This document shows, piece by piece, positions 47,036 to 59,569 of a stretch of 64,000 nt of DNA. The notes beneath the pieces are model-generated. The model made no database searches and was not told the origin of the DNA. It saw only the letters and a list, made by a program, of their open reading frames with translations. The position numbers were made by a program, and so were the translations under genes. The stretch is from Rutpela maculata. Taxonomy: Eukaryota; Arthropoda; Insecta; Coleoptera; Cerambycidae. Numbering within the stretch: position 1 is the first letter of the stretch; each line of letters opens with the position of its first letter. The DNA is taken from the NCBI GenBank assembly GCA_936432065.2, contig OW386293.2, positions 59,269,063 through 59,333,062 of the forward strand, in the 5' to 3' direction.

Positions 47036-47752
47036 TTTGTAAAACTCGAAATATTTTAAATTTAATACAAATGATAACTGGCGACTGATAAGTGCGATAA
47101 ATGTTCAATTGTACAAGACAATTCATACCAAACTGAGCAAAAAAAATTACAAAAAACTATTACAGTAAGGGACCAGTTAAATACTATTTACCCACTTCAA
47201 TGGATTAGAAGAAATGGTCCCACTAAATGATCTTATTTCAAAATTGCATAAAGACGTGTGTCAATCAAAATGGACAACATATAGCAAAATATACAGGGTG
47301 TTCTATTTGAAAAAATTGAGAAAATTCAATTTAAAAAGTTCTTAATTGAAAAATAATTTTTGGCCACCCTGTAATGAGATGTCTCGTAACTGGCATTCAC
47401 ATAAGTTTCTCTTAAACCCCACAATTGCGACTTTGGTGATTTTTTCAATATATACTTCCAGATGGCATTATTTCAACAAAAAAATTCATTACATCCAAGT
47501 GGTTGGGATATAGTCAATAATAATATAGGAATGAATAGTCTAGAAAGTGGCTTAAAAAATTTTACTGATATACACAGCATTCCATTAAAAAAAGGCACTT
47601 GATCCTGTAATTTCGTCTTGGCTCGCCCTGTATATTCTAAAATAATTTCCGGTTTTAGACTTTTTTATCTAGTTTACTTGTATTTTCTTTTTAATTTCTA
47701 GCTATCGTAGAACCCGAGATATCGAAGTCCGACGCACTCTTGCCCCACCCTG

Positions 47753-48329
47753 TATAACAAAAGCCTTATAGCAATGGGAATAAATCTTTAAACGTAATTT
47801 GCCTGAATACTGTAAAATTGAAAGAAATATCGAACATTAGTGTGACAATTGTTTTAAAGAGTATGAATTGTCAAAAACCACAGCATTTAAAATTTTTTTT
47901 TATAAACAATCTATCAATACCCGAAGTATTACAATTTAATTACAGGCATCCTACTACCCACTAATCATAGAATAATGCAATACCTAATATGATATATGAT
48001 CTATATGACATATATTTTAAAATAAAAAAATTTCCCTTCTAGCATAACGTAAGTAGTGTAATCCTAAAGTAGCAAAGGGCAGGCGACGGAAAGTGCATAA
48101 ATAAACATTTACAGATTTTTTAATATGAAAAATATGTACATGAATTACAGGGTGTGTATTATTGTCCACACAATATACACAGAATTGTGGGGCTTGGCCA
48201 CACAATTATATTTTTGCAAAAAGTAACATTAATTTTGAGTGTAAGAAAATTTTGAAAATAGAGTTAGAAAGCTCTCGAAGTGGTGAGTATTGATTACGTA
48301 ATAACTTGAAAGACCCCATTATTTGGCGA
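47753..48329. other. no supported gene
   Basis: AT-rich. Near 48150-48205 it carries CAGGGTGTGTATTATTGTCC and two CCACACAA words linked to the 43.4-kb cluster. Confidence 0.45.
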
Positions 48330-48384
48330 AATGTCCAGTGTCCACACAATTATTGCCGCACCTGTATGTGTGTGTGCGTGTGTG

Positions 48385-48446
<62 letters not shown>

Positions 48447-49020
48447 TATGTGTGTAGTGGGGGGCGGGGTTGGTTAGCGTGCGTGAGAGAGTTTTCACTC
48501 GTGTGTTCGTGTGTTCGTGTGTTCCTGTCAAAGAGTTCTATAAATAGAGGATACAAGCTGCATAAGCGTAATGTATAAGCAGTGGACAGCGTGCAAACGG
48601 TGTGAGCATTCTCATCCTTCTCACACAGTTCATTCTCTCTTTGTCGCACAGTACATGAGGGGCTGTGTTGCTTTGTAAAACAGAGTGGAGAGCAAAGGAG
48701 AGGGTACGAGGTATGCGACAAAGACAAGGATGCTCGCGCCGTCCAGCAAATCAACGGTTTGTCTCCTTTAGTCAGAACTCTTTGGTTCATATGTGCAAAC
48801 ACATTAGAATAACAACGTTAAACAAATCCTCGTCATAATATGATACTCTCAACTATGACAGCGGGTACCGATATTCCTGATCTTTGACCTTTCATATCTC
48901 AAAAACTGGCGATTTTCAGATATTGTGCCCATGAAAACTTTTGATCAGGATATTATGAAGTACAACATACTACATTTTCAGCCCATTTGACTGTACCTTC
49001 TTTTTCATTTATTTTGTGCC
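48330..49020 (-). repeat. dispersed repeat copy 2 with internal GT microsatellite
   Basis: Inverse copy of 43081-43460, longer inside (48470-48840 has no counterpart). Includes a GT microsatellite at about 48365-48460 with CGTG and TATG interruptions. Minus-strand frames rich in Thr-His are artefacts of the repeat. Confidence 0.75.
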
Positions 49021-49767
49021 TACACGGCAGGCACAAATGATAATGGTAATATCAATTTGTTTAATTTGTTTTTATCAGTTTTATTTTTTCTGTAAGATCT
49101 TTGTAAGATGTTTTTATATTTTTCAACTTTATCATGGCCAGTTTTTAAAGAGAAATAAGTTCCTATTCAAATATAATACAATGTATTTTCTTTTGTAGTT
49201 GGATTCAATTTCTTATTTGAATACTTCGCCTCGGCTGAAGTCCACCGTGATGTCATAATAAACAACGCGCTGACTTGCCATGCCGGCAGCGCGCCGTATG
49301 TTCCGTTTTTTTAGTGTATGTGCTCGATTTTCTGAAATGTCACAAAATGTCACTTTTTATTCGTTCGTGCCGAGCCGAATTTTCGAATTTTGCCATGCAA
49401 TTTACGATCAGGTTTATCTGGAAGACTTCCTCTTTACGTCGCGACATCATACGGCCGTCCTAATGGTGTTTTTCGAAAAATATGAACGTGCCAAAATTGC
49501 ATGTTTTTGCAATTTTTTCGGCTCTCAAATGCAAGCTGGCTATAAACTGCCGGTGCCTTCCAGCGAGTAGAAAGGTGCCCGCGCCCGATCGCTGTTGGCG
49601 GAATCATGTATTGTGACGTAATCGAGCTCAGCCCAGATGATCGCGGCATTTTAAACTTGGGAGGACCATAACTTTCTTATTTATAGAGGTAATTAAAAAA
49701 AAAATTCTAGATATTGTTTAGATTTTTACGACTATTTATTACGAGAAAATGAGAAAAATGGAAACTT
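49021..49767. other. unassigned DNA with a 96-codon open frame
   Basis: Moderately GC-rich from 49220 to 49660. A plus-strand frame (49280-49570) encodes a peptide with 'FVPSRIFEFCHAIYDQVYLEDFLF' that is not low-complexity but not recognised. It may be part of a non-autonomous element or a decayed exon. Confidence 0.25.
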
Positions 49768-52605
49768 CCTAATTCTTCAACACCTCTCGAACTGTCCTAC
49801 GACCTGATATAGGCCAGTACCTCGACTGAATATGTGCAAGCAACGCTTGAGGCCCTGCATGCAGTTGCCTATAATGCTCATGAATGGTTGAGTTGGGTTA
49901 ATCTGTGTTTGCTAGACAAAATCACAGGATGTTTTTGATCATATTCAAGTTCAGATTTAGCCAATCTCCCGCCAACTCTCAGAATACCTTCTTTATCCAA
50001 AAAAGGATTAAGTGAAGAAAGCTTACTTGAATTTGACATGATGCCAGATTTCTCTAAAACTCGAATTTCTGAACCAAACTCTTGTGTCTGAGCTAACTTA
50101 ATAATTGTGGTTAGAGGAACCTGCAACTCATTAACCGTTAAAACTCCAATATCTCGTACTGTTTTATTAACCTTACAGTTCCTATCAAAACGCAAAGAGT
50201 ATGCGGTAACTCTCTGGAATTTATAAAGACTAGAATATCTCTCAAATAAACCATATAATACAATTTTTCGTTCTGGAATTACTTCCATACCAAAATATTT
50301 TCACTGAGGCCAGACATTCTCGTCTGCCTTTAGCCATTCCGGACCGTGCCACCAAAGCTTACGAACATACAGATTATCACAATTCATACCTCTCGGTATT
50401 ATATCTGCTGGATTTGTTTTCGAACTCACATGACTCCATTTGTACCCTCGAGTAAGTTTTTGAATTTCTGGAGTTCTGTTTGCCACGAAAGTGTTCCATT
50501 GAACAGGTTCCCCGCTAACCACGATAAAACTATAGATGAATCACACCAGTACTGTATTCTACTCGAATTCAAGTCTACTGCCTCGACAACAGATTTTGTT
50601 AACCGGTTCCAATAAAAGAGCTCTGCAAAACATAAGTCTAGGAAGAGACACAACCTTTAAAGGAGCGACACGAGACTTAGAACATAATAGATTTACGAAA
50701 GTTCACCTTCTGATCAGTAGACTGAATGTAGATTGCGGCACCGTAAGCTAACTGGGACGAGTCTCAAAAACAATGTAACTGGACTTCCTTGGGCTTGGCA
50801 CATATTGCATGTCTAGGTATTTGCAATACCTTCAACTTGTCTATTTGTACCTGATAATTTACCCATGCAGTTCTAATGTCTGGTGGCACTACCTCATCCC
50901 AGTCTAATTTTAATTTCCATAAACATTGCAATAGTAGTTTTTTAACCTCAAAGTGCAAAGTGTCACTTCTAGGGTCCAAAAATAACCTTAAAGTTTTAGA
51001 AGTACCATTATCATATGCAATGTAATGTTCTATGCCATGTTCTTCTTCACCTACAATAACTTCCTTGTAATTTGACTTCAATTTTCGCAAAACAAACATC
51101 TGTCCCCAAAATTCCACTAATGTCATGTTTTAATCCCCTTGCACCTTCTACTGTATTTGCACCAGACCGCAGATCATCCATATAAAAATTCTTGAGTATA
51201 GTTTGACTAGCTTCAGGAAATTTTCCCATATTTTCTCTTGCCAATTGCTGAAGGCATCTTACTGCTAGATATGAAGCACTTGCAGTCCCGTATGTCACCG
51301 TATTCAACCGATAATGCTCCACTGATTGGTCTGGTGAAAATCGCCATAATATTCGCTGTAAATCCCTTTGATCTTCTCGAATAAGTATCTGGCGGTAGAT
51401 CTTCGTGATGTCAGCTGTAATGCCTAATAAATATTTCCTAAAATGAACTAAAATACAAAACATATCCTGTAACTTGGGACCTACCATCCTCTTGTTATTT
51501 AGGGATATTCCGTTGGTAGTACTTGCGCTGGCGTCAAATACCACTCGCAACTTAGTAGTCTCCGAAGTTTCCTTTAAGATTCATAATATGGTAAGTAACA
51601 TAACTGCTGACCCTGATTGCCTGTAAATTCTCTAATCTCTTGGTCTGAAATACCATCATCATCCAAATTGGACCTAACTTTGGACATATGCCCTAAAGAA
51701 ATATATTCCTTCATGAAATCGTGATAGTTAAGACGAAATTCATTGTTTTTCGCCAATTTTCTTTCCAAATAATGCAATCTTTTGAGAGCTATACCATAAG
51801 AATTACCTAGTTCTTGCACGCCCTTCCGAAGAGGCAATGTTACTATAAAATGACCCTTCTCATCTCTCATTGTAGTTAAACATTATTTCTCATTCCTCTT
51901 CTTCCCGTGAAAGCAATATTTCCTTCGAAAATTCCTCAAGATTACAATACCTTTCAAGCTGATCTTGTACCGATAGACTCGATGCTAAATTACAAGTTTG
52001 AACCGAATGCAGTATCTTCATTTTTTCTTACCGAAGCCACCGGCCCTGACACTATCCAACCCAATTTAGTGTTTTGCATAATAGGTTTACCCGCTCTCAG
52101 TTTTATTCTATCCGCACATAAAAGATCCCAAAAAATAGTAACAGCAGATCAACTTTTCCCGCCTTTCCATAAGATATATCCGCCAATGGGAGATTACTTG
52201 GTATTTTGAGAAATTCAGCTTTAATAGAAACCGAAGATATATTATCTGCAATTTTATCAACCAGCAAAAATAATGAATCGAAATTATACCCAATACATTT
52301 TGAATAAACCCTAGTATCCACAATCTGTATTACTTGTGTAATTCCAGAACCAATACCCAAAATTGAAACATTAACCCTTTTCGCAGACAACTGCAATTTA
52401 TCTCGTAACTCCTTCGTCATAAATGACGATTGTGAGCTCGAATCTAACACAGCCCTGCATTCATGCATGATACCAGCCTGATCTGCAATTTTTACCATAG
52501 CAGTTGACAATAATGTTTCCTGAAACTGTTTATTTTGAATATCTGCCTTACTATGACCATTAAAATATGTATCTATATTTCCTTTGTGAAGATTCGATAT
52601 AGACG
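49768..52605 (-). pseudogene. pol: BEL/Pao pol (protease to integrase N-terminus), decayed
   Basis: Minus strand, read downward. Protease is at 52510-52103 with 'AVLDSSSQSSFMT' (the usual DSGS has Gly changed to Ser). RT is at 51870-51047 with 'MRVVFDASAST', 'DITKIYRQILI' and the catalytic 'FYMDDLRSG' (about 51170-51190). An RT-RNase H linker follows (51126-50764). RNase H has 'WCDSSIVLSWL' (about 50540) and 'NPADIIPRG'. The integrase start has 'LDKEGILRVGGRL' (about 49960-50000), 'HPVIL' and, one frame on, 'HAGPQALLAHIQSRYWP' (about 49815-49865). Six or more frameshifts. Similarity ends near 49768, before the DDE core, so the 3' end is lost. The domain order and 'FYMDD' plus 'RVGGRL' signatures identify BEL/Pao. 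Confidence 0.9.
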
Positions 52606-54971
52606 TTGTAACACCCTGTACCTAGGTCATGTATTTACAAATTAATTTCCTAAAATTTAAATAGAATTTACATATTTCAGAACTGTAAAACAATTCCAAT
52701 CAAAATTAAATATTTTACGATAACAATTAAATCAATTTTATGCATAATTTACTTAAATACAGAAATATTATTTTCTATATAATATTGTGTACAGTTTTAA
52801 CAGGGTTTATTTCGACGCAAAAGTTGAGGTTCTTACAAACGTATCGGCTAAAAGAATGTGCTACATAAACAGAAAGATCATCAACGTAAACGATAGAAAG
52901 CCATATTCATTAAAGACTTAAGTTCGAAATTTCTTATTAATGGGTAATTTAGATAACCGAAGGGTTGGCCGAGCGTTAGGTGCATACGTGACAAATATTA
53001 CGTAGATCGCGAAGCTCGCTTGGTTTACTGTCCTTCTCACCCTTTCAGTTTGAGGATTTTTGTCTCTATTTTAAAACTGTATATAAGCGAGGTTCCGGGG
53101 AAACAAATTTGTCTTTTATTGACCTGCTCTTCGAGAGTACACTTGCTGGCAGTATTAATTACTCCGGTATCTGCTTTTGTTTGAGTTCAGCTGTGCGGCC
53201 ACCCCAAAAGGTGGTACGTAGTGCGACCATCGTCAGATGGTACGTAGTGCGGGCTATCCGTGGATAGTTTCGTAGTGCGAGTCATCCTATATGATTTCGT
53301 ATTTATACAGATTTTCTTCGGAATCTGTGAAAGGTGAACGACGAAGTAGGGACCGTTGAAATAAAAAGGTTTACTGGCTTTTTTCAATCTCCGCACAGAG
53401 CGACGAGTGTTTTGAGTGGGTAATTCATTGTCTGTCCTCTGGGGTTGCTCTTGGCTAGACCGTGAGGTGCCTACCGTGGATCACTTGCCCGTCCTACGAG
53501 AGAAGTCAAATGTTAGTTAACTTTGCTAACACTGTGTACTTTCCAGTCAGCTCTTAAGATGGGCGACGCACACGACGCCGACGCTACTATGGGAGCTGGG
53601 GGAGATTTAACTGGAGACCTCAGAGTATATCAAACAATAAGTATAAAAAATCATTTAATCATATGCGACGCGTTGTCATTTCTGATCTGCTCATTAATTT
53701 AATATGAAATTAAACTCGAATTTTTATTTTTCTAAATTTACTAAATTTAACCTAATGACAACGTCAATCGCTATTTCTTCTCCTCATTAAAAGTTACGAC
53801 TCTATAATCTGCGAAGTCAACTCCAAAGTAATTTGCGTTTTCATTGTGGTACTTTGATAATAGTTTATTTATTTAAAAGTATGCATTTTCAGTATTCAAA
53901 TTAATTAATTCACGATTGTGATTTGCAACTATTTTAGTAGTTTAATTAATGGAAAGTTTGCTTTGGGTTTCTAAAATGTTATTACGACTATTGTTGTTTT
54001 AATACTCCGCTCAGCTATGTAAATAATATTTAGTACAGTCGCGAATGGTCTATTACAGACTTTGCAATTATTAGTCTTCAGCATTTGCATTTAAGGATTC
54101 TTAATTGCCATCTCTGCATTTATACCTCACCAAGTTATCATTTACATATGATAAGATTTGAACACAGCTCTTTTTTTTATCAGTTTTAATTTCGAAGATT
54201 TTCGAAAGGCAAGCACAAGATTTTGTTGGTTGTCACTTCATCTATATATAAATAACAAAGATACAACGAAATGGGACCAATTGGTCTCGGCCAAATGCAA
54301 TTGTAACTAGCCACAACAACAACACTACGCTTCGAAACGACAGTTGTCGTGGCAATTTGATAAGATTTTGTTGATTGCCTTTTTATCACCATATTATTAT
54401 CATGATTGGGAAATTTCCCGAGCTGTGTCAAATTTTACGTATGACGACGACCATTATAAATACTTCAGGAAAATGACTATTGTCATTGTAAACAATTTAT
54501 TTTATTGTTTGCATAGCTGACCTGATTATTCGACGGATTAATGTGACAATTGTCCCAACGAATGCTTTCCTTCTTTTCATGTAAACTGTGGCAATTGCCC
54601 CAACAATTATATAATACAATGTTTCAAATGAAATGACAGTTGTCTAAAATAAACGTATTAAAACGTTTTCTGTGTTTTCCTTCAATATTCTACTTTTCAG
54701 GGATAAGTGAGATTTTAAATAAGAATATAATTCTTTAGACAAAATAAATCAATTACAAATGCAATTTGTAATTACAGTGAAATCAGTATTAAATAAAGTA
54801 CAGTCAAATAAAACAGTACCATGGTAAAATCATCTAATAACTGAGTGTTGCCAAAAGTAATAAATAAATTTGATCAGTAAATAGAAACAAATAATATCAA
54901 ACTTTATAAAAAGAATCTATGGTTAAACAAAAATACAAGCACAACGTAAATTTGGGTCCTAACTTTAAAAA
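52606..54971. mobile_element. 2.37-kb insertion between BEL gag and protease, unclassified
   Basis: It separates two parts of the BEL element. TAGACG at 52600-52605 and 54972-54977 is a possible target duplication. The left end TTGTAACACCCTGTACC resembles an LTR start. A TATA-like TGTATATAAGCG lies at 53079-53090, with an LTR- or leader-like GC-richer part to about 53560. ATG 53564 opens a short frame beginning 'MGDAHDADATMGAGG'. It could be the 5' part of another LTR element. No TIRs seen. The right half is AT-rich with repeated CAATTGTC-like words. Confidence 0.45.
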
Positions 54972-55014
54972 CTAGACGATCACGTAAACTGCCAAATTCG
55001 TATATTTTTCTATT

Positions 55015-55640
55015 TCACTCAAAAGAGAGAGATAAATATACGACAGGGGTAAGGTGTTTCAACGTGTGTGGTATCTCTGAAGTGTTTTGCGAATCGGATG
55101 TCCCCGCCTCCCTTGGTGATGATTGTTTTATGTGCAATAGCGAGTTATGTTTCCTTCCACAATGCTTACAACCCCTAAATGTGCACCTTTGTACTCTATG
55201 CCCGTACTTGAGGCAATTCCAACACAAATTAGCTTTCCCTACTTCTTCTCGTTTAGACGAAACCGATAAGTCTAAAAATGTCTTACACAAATTCAAAGCA
55301 TGATAAGGTTCCTTAGATAATGGACATGATTTGTTATCAGTTTTTAAAGTTGTATGAACCGTTTCCATTTTAGTTTTGTCAATACCTATGTAACCAGTTC
55401 CCTTTTTTATATGCGTGTTCATTGACTCCAATAACTGACACCTGTGCGTTAAAAACTTTATAAATTCCTCCATCGTTGCAAATTGATCAATAACCCCTTG
55501 CTTTTGCCACTCCCGTTTAGTAATTGGATCAAGCTTCATTTCCAAAAAAATATATCAATAATGTGTCCCAGTGTTCGATTGGTAACCCTGATGTGGCGAT
55601 CAGTTCACTTACTAGTAAATATAAGTTTCTAGGATTTCAA
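55015..55640 (-). pseudogene. gag: BEL/Pao gag, C-terminal half
   Basis: Minus strand. Similarity begins near 55640 with 'LPIEHWDTLLIYFF', shifts frame near 55546 and continues 'KLDPITKREW', 'ATMEEFIKFLTHRCQLLE'. It then has zinc knuckles 'CWNCLKYGHRVQRC' (C-x2-C-x4-H-x4-C) and 'CKHCGRKHNSLLH' (about 55100-55190). This is the usual BEL gag layout just upstream of protease, so it belongs with the pol at 49768-52605. The N-terminal half is missing, lost where the CsRn1-type Gypsy element begins. Confidence 0.85.
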
Positions 55641-55810
55641 GTAACCAAGGAAAAAAGAAAAAACAAAAAAGATAACAATTTTAAAATAACATGTATTATA
55701 TAAAATGTTAAACTGAAACATTATTTAGTCTTCGAATATATTCATTTTTAATATGAATTTGACATTATTATTATAGATATATTGTTTTACTAACCTAAAT
55801 ATCTATAAAT

Positions 55811-55828
55811 TGGTGACCCCGAATAAGA
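55811..55828 (+). promoter_or_regulatory. primer-binding site, tRNA-Trp type
   Basis: TGGTGACCCCGAATAAGA. CsRn1-clade elements are known to use a tRNA-Trp primer with TGGTGACCCCGA; the match is by memory of that motif. Partial echoes of it (TTGGTAATCCCGATG) follow at about 55855 and 55880, suggesting local duplication. Confidence 0.65.
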
Positions 55829-56261
55829 ACATTTATAAATTGAGCATCTATAAATTGGTAATCCCGATGTTTCCAGTAAATTGATAATCCCGACGGAAGG
55901 TCTGAACTGGAAGATTTAAATTAATTATCCCAAACATGTTCACTTATAACTCCTGAAGTATAATTTGAAATAATATATATTTGTAAAATGACCCCGATTC
56001 GAACATTCTGAGAAACCTGGAATTGGATATCACATGCTGCTATAATTATAAATTATCCCTTTATATATGGTCATGTACTTAGAAGTATTAGCCTGTAACA
56101 GCACTTAATTTTATTGGAATCTATTTCTTCAACTCCCAAGAAAATATATTTGGACGACTCCTCAGAAAGATTGCTCCCAAAGCTTCATTTATTTGGTAAA
56201 TGAATTGTGTTGCCATTTATCATTATTCCCCGTTATTTAAAAGAATCAGTCAGTCATTTCA

Positions 56262-57210
56262 ATGGCACCTCCTACAGAAAATATTTTATTGGATGACATA
56301 CCAGTTTCATCAGGTGCTGGGACATCTCATAATAATTACGTCCCGACAATTAAACTGCCACCTTTTTGGGTATCCAAATCAGAGATATGGTTTACTCAAA
56401 TTGAATCGCAATTTCTATTCACAGGATCGTTAGCGATCGAAAAAAATACGATTATGTCATTGCCAGTTTACCCCTGGAAACTATTACGACGGTTTATGAC
56501 GTTGTCACTAATCAGCCGGAAAGAGATCTATATGATAACTTAAAAAATATTCTCGTTTGACCTTAAGCGAGGAAAAGCGGTTAGAGGACCTGCTCTCTGG
56601 TTTTCAGATGGGGGACCTGAAATCATCCGATTTTTACCGGTCGATGCTATCAACTGTCGGAGGTTCCCATGTGGTGAGCCAGGAGCTCCTAGTCAAATTA
56701 TGGAAGCGGCGATTGCCTAAAACCATCTTCATCGCAATCACCGCATCCGGGAAAACCGAAATTAAAGAGTTAATCGACATTGCCGATCGTACATGGGAGT
56801 CGTGTCAAAATTCTATGACTTCCCTTACTTCTAATTCAATTTGTAACGTTAATCCCACAGTTTCTGCGTCAAATTTGATCGCAATCTTTCAAGATACGTT
56901 GAATCAGGTATTACACAAAAAGAAATCTTTACATCTCAATTACATGCTATTGAATCTAAAGTTTCTTCAATAACTTCAACTACTCCTGCAGTTTCTAGCA
57001 CCTTTTGCGATAATTGTAGATGTCGACTCGACTAAAGAAATAGCAGAGGCTCAAGGCCCCGTTCTAATAGTCGAAGTGGTACTAGCGTTAGATATAATCC
57101 TTCTAATGCCAAAATTTGCTATTACCATCAACTTTATGGTCGTAAAACATTTAAATGTCTCGGAGATTGGTGCACTTTCGCCAAAGATGTCAAAGCCGAC
57201 AATCAAAGAT
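56262..57210 (+). pseudogene. gag: CsRn1-type gag
   Basis: ATG 56262 begins 'MAPPTENILLDDIPV'; 'KLPPFWVSKSEIWFTQIESQF' is the characteristic start of the gag domain. A frameshift near 56440 and another near 56555 precede 'LSEEKRLEDLLSGFQMGDLKSSDFYRSM' and 'LWKRRLPKTI'. A later frame holds a zinc-binding motif 'CYYHQLYGRKTFKC' with a downstream Cys (about 57117-57165). It is a capsid/nucleocapsid precursor, now non-functional. Confidence 0.85.
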
Positions 57211-57730
57211 GACTAAAAGTCAATGATATGTTGACAACTGACGTTAATATTTCAGATACTAAACTCATCTTTTTATATTTGATAATGCTAATAACTTATA
57301 GCCATTTGCACCGTTTTCATTTTAAGCGAATAATAACTAATCGAGGTTTAATTTTTAAACCAGGTTAACTTGCGTCTTATTGCACCGTGCTTTATTGTTT
57401 GTGGTTTACTTAAGTTGATAGTTAACTTGTGATTTTAGGGAATTTGGTATTCTGCTAACTTCTCTTTCAAAATTATAACCTTATTTCTGTCAACTATTGT
57501 CAAATATTTGTTCTTTTCAGAAAAAACGTGAATCTGTGTGTGTACATTTTTACTACTAGTTATCTGTTTACAAGATCTTTATAAATATGGAACACCATAA
57601 TAAAAATAAAAGATCAAGATCCGATAATTTTTTAACTTTTACTTATAATACGGCCACAAAATGCAAGAATATATTAGAAAATAAACAAACAAATAACGTA
57701 ACGTCTCAAAAAAAGGCAAATATTTGTTAA

Positions 57731-59216
57731 TGGGTCGCGTGCGCGTGACGTCACAGGTCCCAGACCATAGGAAAAACAAACCGCTGTCATTAGCTGTCAA
57801 ATGGCGACTGACTGAATCTCAGAATTAAATTTTTGGTAATCCTAGAGTTTTTATCGATATTATATCATACAAAATGGCTAGTTTTGATTGTATTATTAAT
57901 TGTGGAAGTGTGGCAATCCGAGACAACATCAGTTTTTATAAAATAACGTATATTTACAGCCAGAAGAGGTTAGGTTAAACAATTCCAAGCAATTAAAAGA
58001 AATGCTTTAAGTTGTTGCATGTTAATGCAAGAATGATTGTGATAGTAATAACTGCTGCTCAAACAAGCAATAAACAATCCATGGTAAAGGAAATTAACAT
58101 TTTATATTGGTTTGTCTTTATTTTTAATAACTATTTCTTATTTAAATTTTAGTTGAGCGAAGCATGAACTGCACGGAGGGAGAGTATATTTAAGAGAATA
58201 CAAGTCATTATTAACAATTGACCTACATAAAATAGTAAAATACATGTTAGACCTTTTATATAATATATTATAATAAAAAATTTACAAAAATTACAACGGT
58301 TTGTGTAGTCCAATCTATAGGTATATAAGGTATAGACGATGGGTTAACCGCTGGAAGAAATTGTGTACATCTTATTACACACTTCAAATAGTTTACAGTA
58401 GGTACGTCAGTCTTTCATTGTTTATTTCATAAAGTGTCTTTTTCAAAAAATTTACAGCGGTTAATCTCCAACCATAGCTACGTTCTTTGGTAAAAAACTA
58501 AAAGGAAAGATTTCCTGTTAAGTGCGGTGAACATGTTTTGTCTAGACTGGCAACACAATCCCAGTGAGCATTAAGGAACCATCTGAATCTGCAATAGTCC
58601 AACGAGTCAATGGCTTTTATTCATGATGCTAAGAGTTCATATCCTGAAAAATTAATTTCTGCATTAGTAATTATTTATAAAACAACATTTAATTAGGCAA
58701 GCATATATGAAAAAAATGGTTGATAACTAATTCTTACCGTTGTAACAAGCTTTTATCCTTCAAATTTCTTGCAGAGTACTTCTTTCACCTAACCACAAAC
58801 AGCTTCAAGACTTTTCAGTGCCTTGAATTCGTCCTTCTGTCTACGTAATTCTTTCAAAAATGAAGTAATTCGCAACATCCTTATGTGTAACATTTGGAAA
58901 TACATCAATATTTATACTAAAGTATTTTTTTCTCAAAATATAAGGATTTAATTCGATGGCAGCCGTATACCTAACCTCTACATCAGGAGACAATTCTGCA
59001 AAATACGAACTAACCGTCATCCTGACGAACAAAATTGTTTATATAACAGTATTAAGAATATTTGTAGATGTTAAATATTCCAACAATAAGTTCTTAAATG
59101 GCACAAACACTGCAAAATTCACTTTAAAGAAACACGTTTAATCGGCGGATTTCTCAATAACAGCTGTTTGTTTTTCCTAAGGTCTCAAAATCTGTGACGT
59201 CGGCGCACGCGACCCA
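57731..59216. mobile_element. second PIF/Harbinger-like element nested in the first
   Basis: Inverted ends TGGGTCGCGTGCGC and inverse of GCGCACGCGACCCA, followed by matching GACGTCACAG and GGAAAAACAAAC blocks (about 70 bp in all). TAA at 57728-57730 and 59217-59219 is the duplication. Interior 1.35 kb with only remnants: a possible THAP-type start (57874) and a minus-strand 63-codon frame (59032-58841). Probably a deletion derivative. Confidence 0.8.
57874..57975 (+). pseudogene. possible THAP-domain start
   Basis: ATG 57874 reads 'MASFDCIINCGS...ISFYKI', with a C-x3-C pair and the S-F-Y hydrophobic core seen at the start of THAP zinc fingers, then runs into a stop. THAP domains occur in several DNA transposon proteins. 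Too short for a firm call. Confidence 0.3.
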
Positions 59217-59447
59217 TAAAAATAAAAAATGAAAATATTCTAAAAATTGAGGTTATGCACAACATCGACGACTGTGCAGGAATTGCGATTAAATTTAATC
59301 GCCCTTTAAGCAGCCAACTTTGGAGGTTTAAGTTAACGCAACTTTAAGCTAATTTAATCAAGGATTAAAGAACGGTGCAAAGCAAATTTTAAATTTAACG
59401 GAGGTTTAAGTTTAATCCTCTATTAAACAATACGGTGCAAGCGGCCG

Positions 59448-59569
59448 TTAGAATTTCTCATTGACACAGGCGCTGATTTATCGATAGTACCTCGGAATCT
59501 GTTAACAGATACTAAAAGGAACCCCGATGTTGTACTGACAGCTGCTAATGGCTCTATTATAAATACCAT
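59448..59569 (+). pseudogene. pol: CsRn1-type protease, first part
   Basis: 'EFLIDTGADLSIVPRNLL' contains the aspartic protease box DTGAD (about 59474-59488). Continues to 'SIINTI', where the palindromic element cuts the frame. Confidence 0.85.

Larger units (their letters stand above)
44994..47752. mobile_element. mariner-like transposon with about 480-bp TIRs
   Basis: CAGGGTGAGG at 44994 and CCCACCCTG ending at 47752, flanked by TA on both sides, start long inverted repeats (44994-45480 and about 47290-47752) that align over nearly their whole length. Each arm repeats the CAGGG word three times (for example 44994, 45114, 45416). The interior encodes a minus-strand transposase interrupted by a MITE. 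TA target and transposase type place it in Tc1/mariner (IS630). Such long TIRs are unusual for mariners. Confidence 0.88.
57299..59447. mobile_element. PIF/Harbinger-like element (outer)
   Basis: Ends TAGCCATTTGCACCG and inverse of CGGTGCAAGCGGCCG, with TTA at 57296-57298 and 59448-59450. Removing the insert and one TTA leaves the Gypsy protease frame continuous up to its DTGAD box. TTGCACCGT recurs subterminally (57307, 57378, inverse at 59371 and 59431). TWA duplication and GGCC-type ends with TTGCACC fit PIF/Harbinger (ISL2EU-like). A 47-codon frame (57587-57730) is the only coding trace; its stop TAA is also the target of the inner element. Confidence 0.8.

Noticed and set aside
48319..48802. 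Minus-strand frames of 70 and 150 codons ending in Thr-His runs
   Set aside because: The repeat part is microsatellite; the rest shows no family signature and lies in a dispersed repeat.
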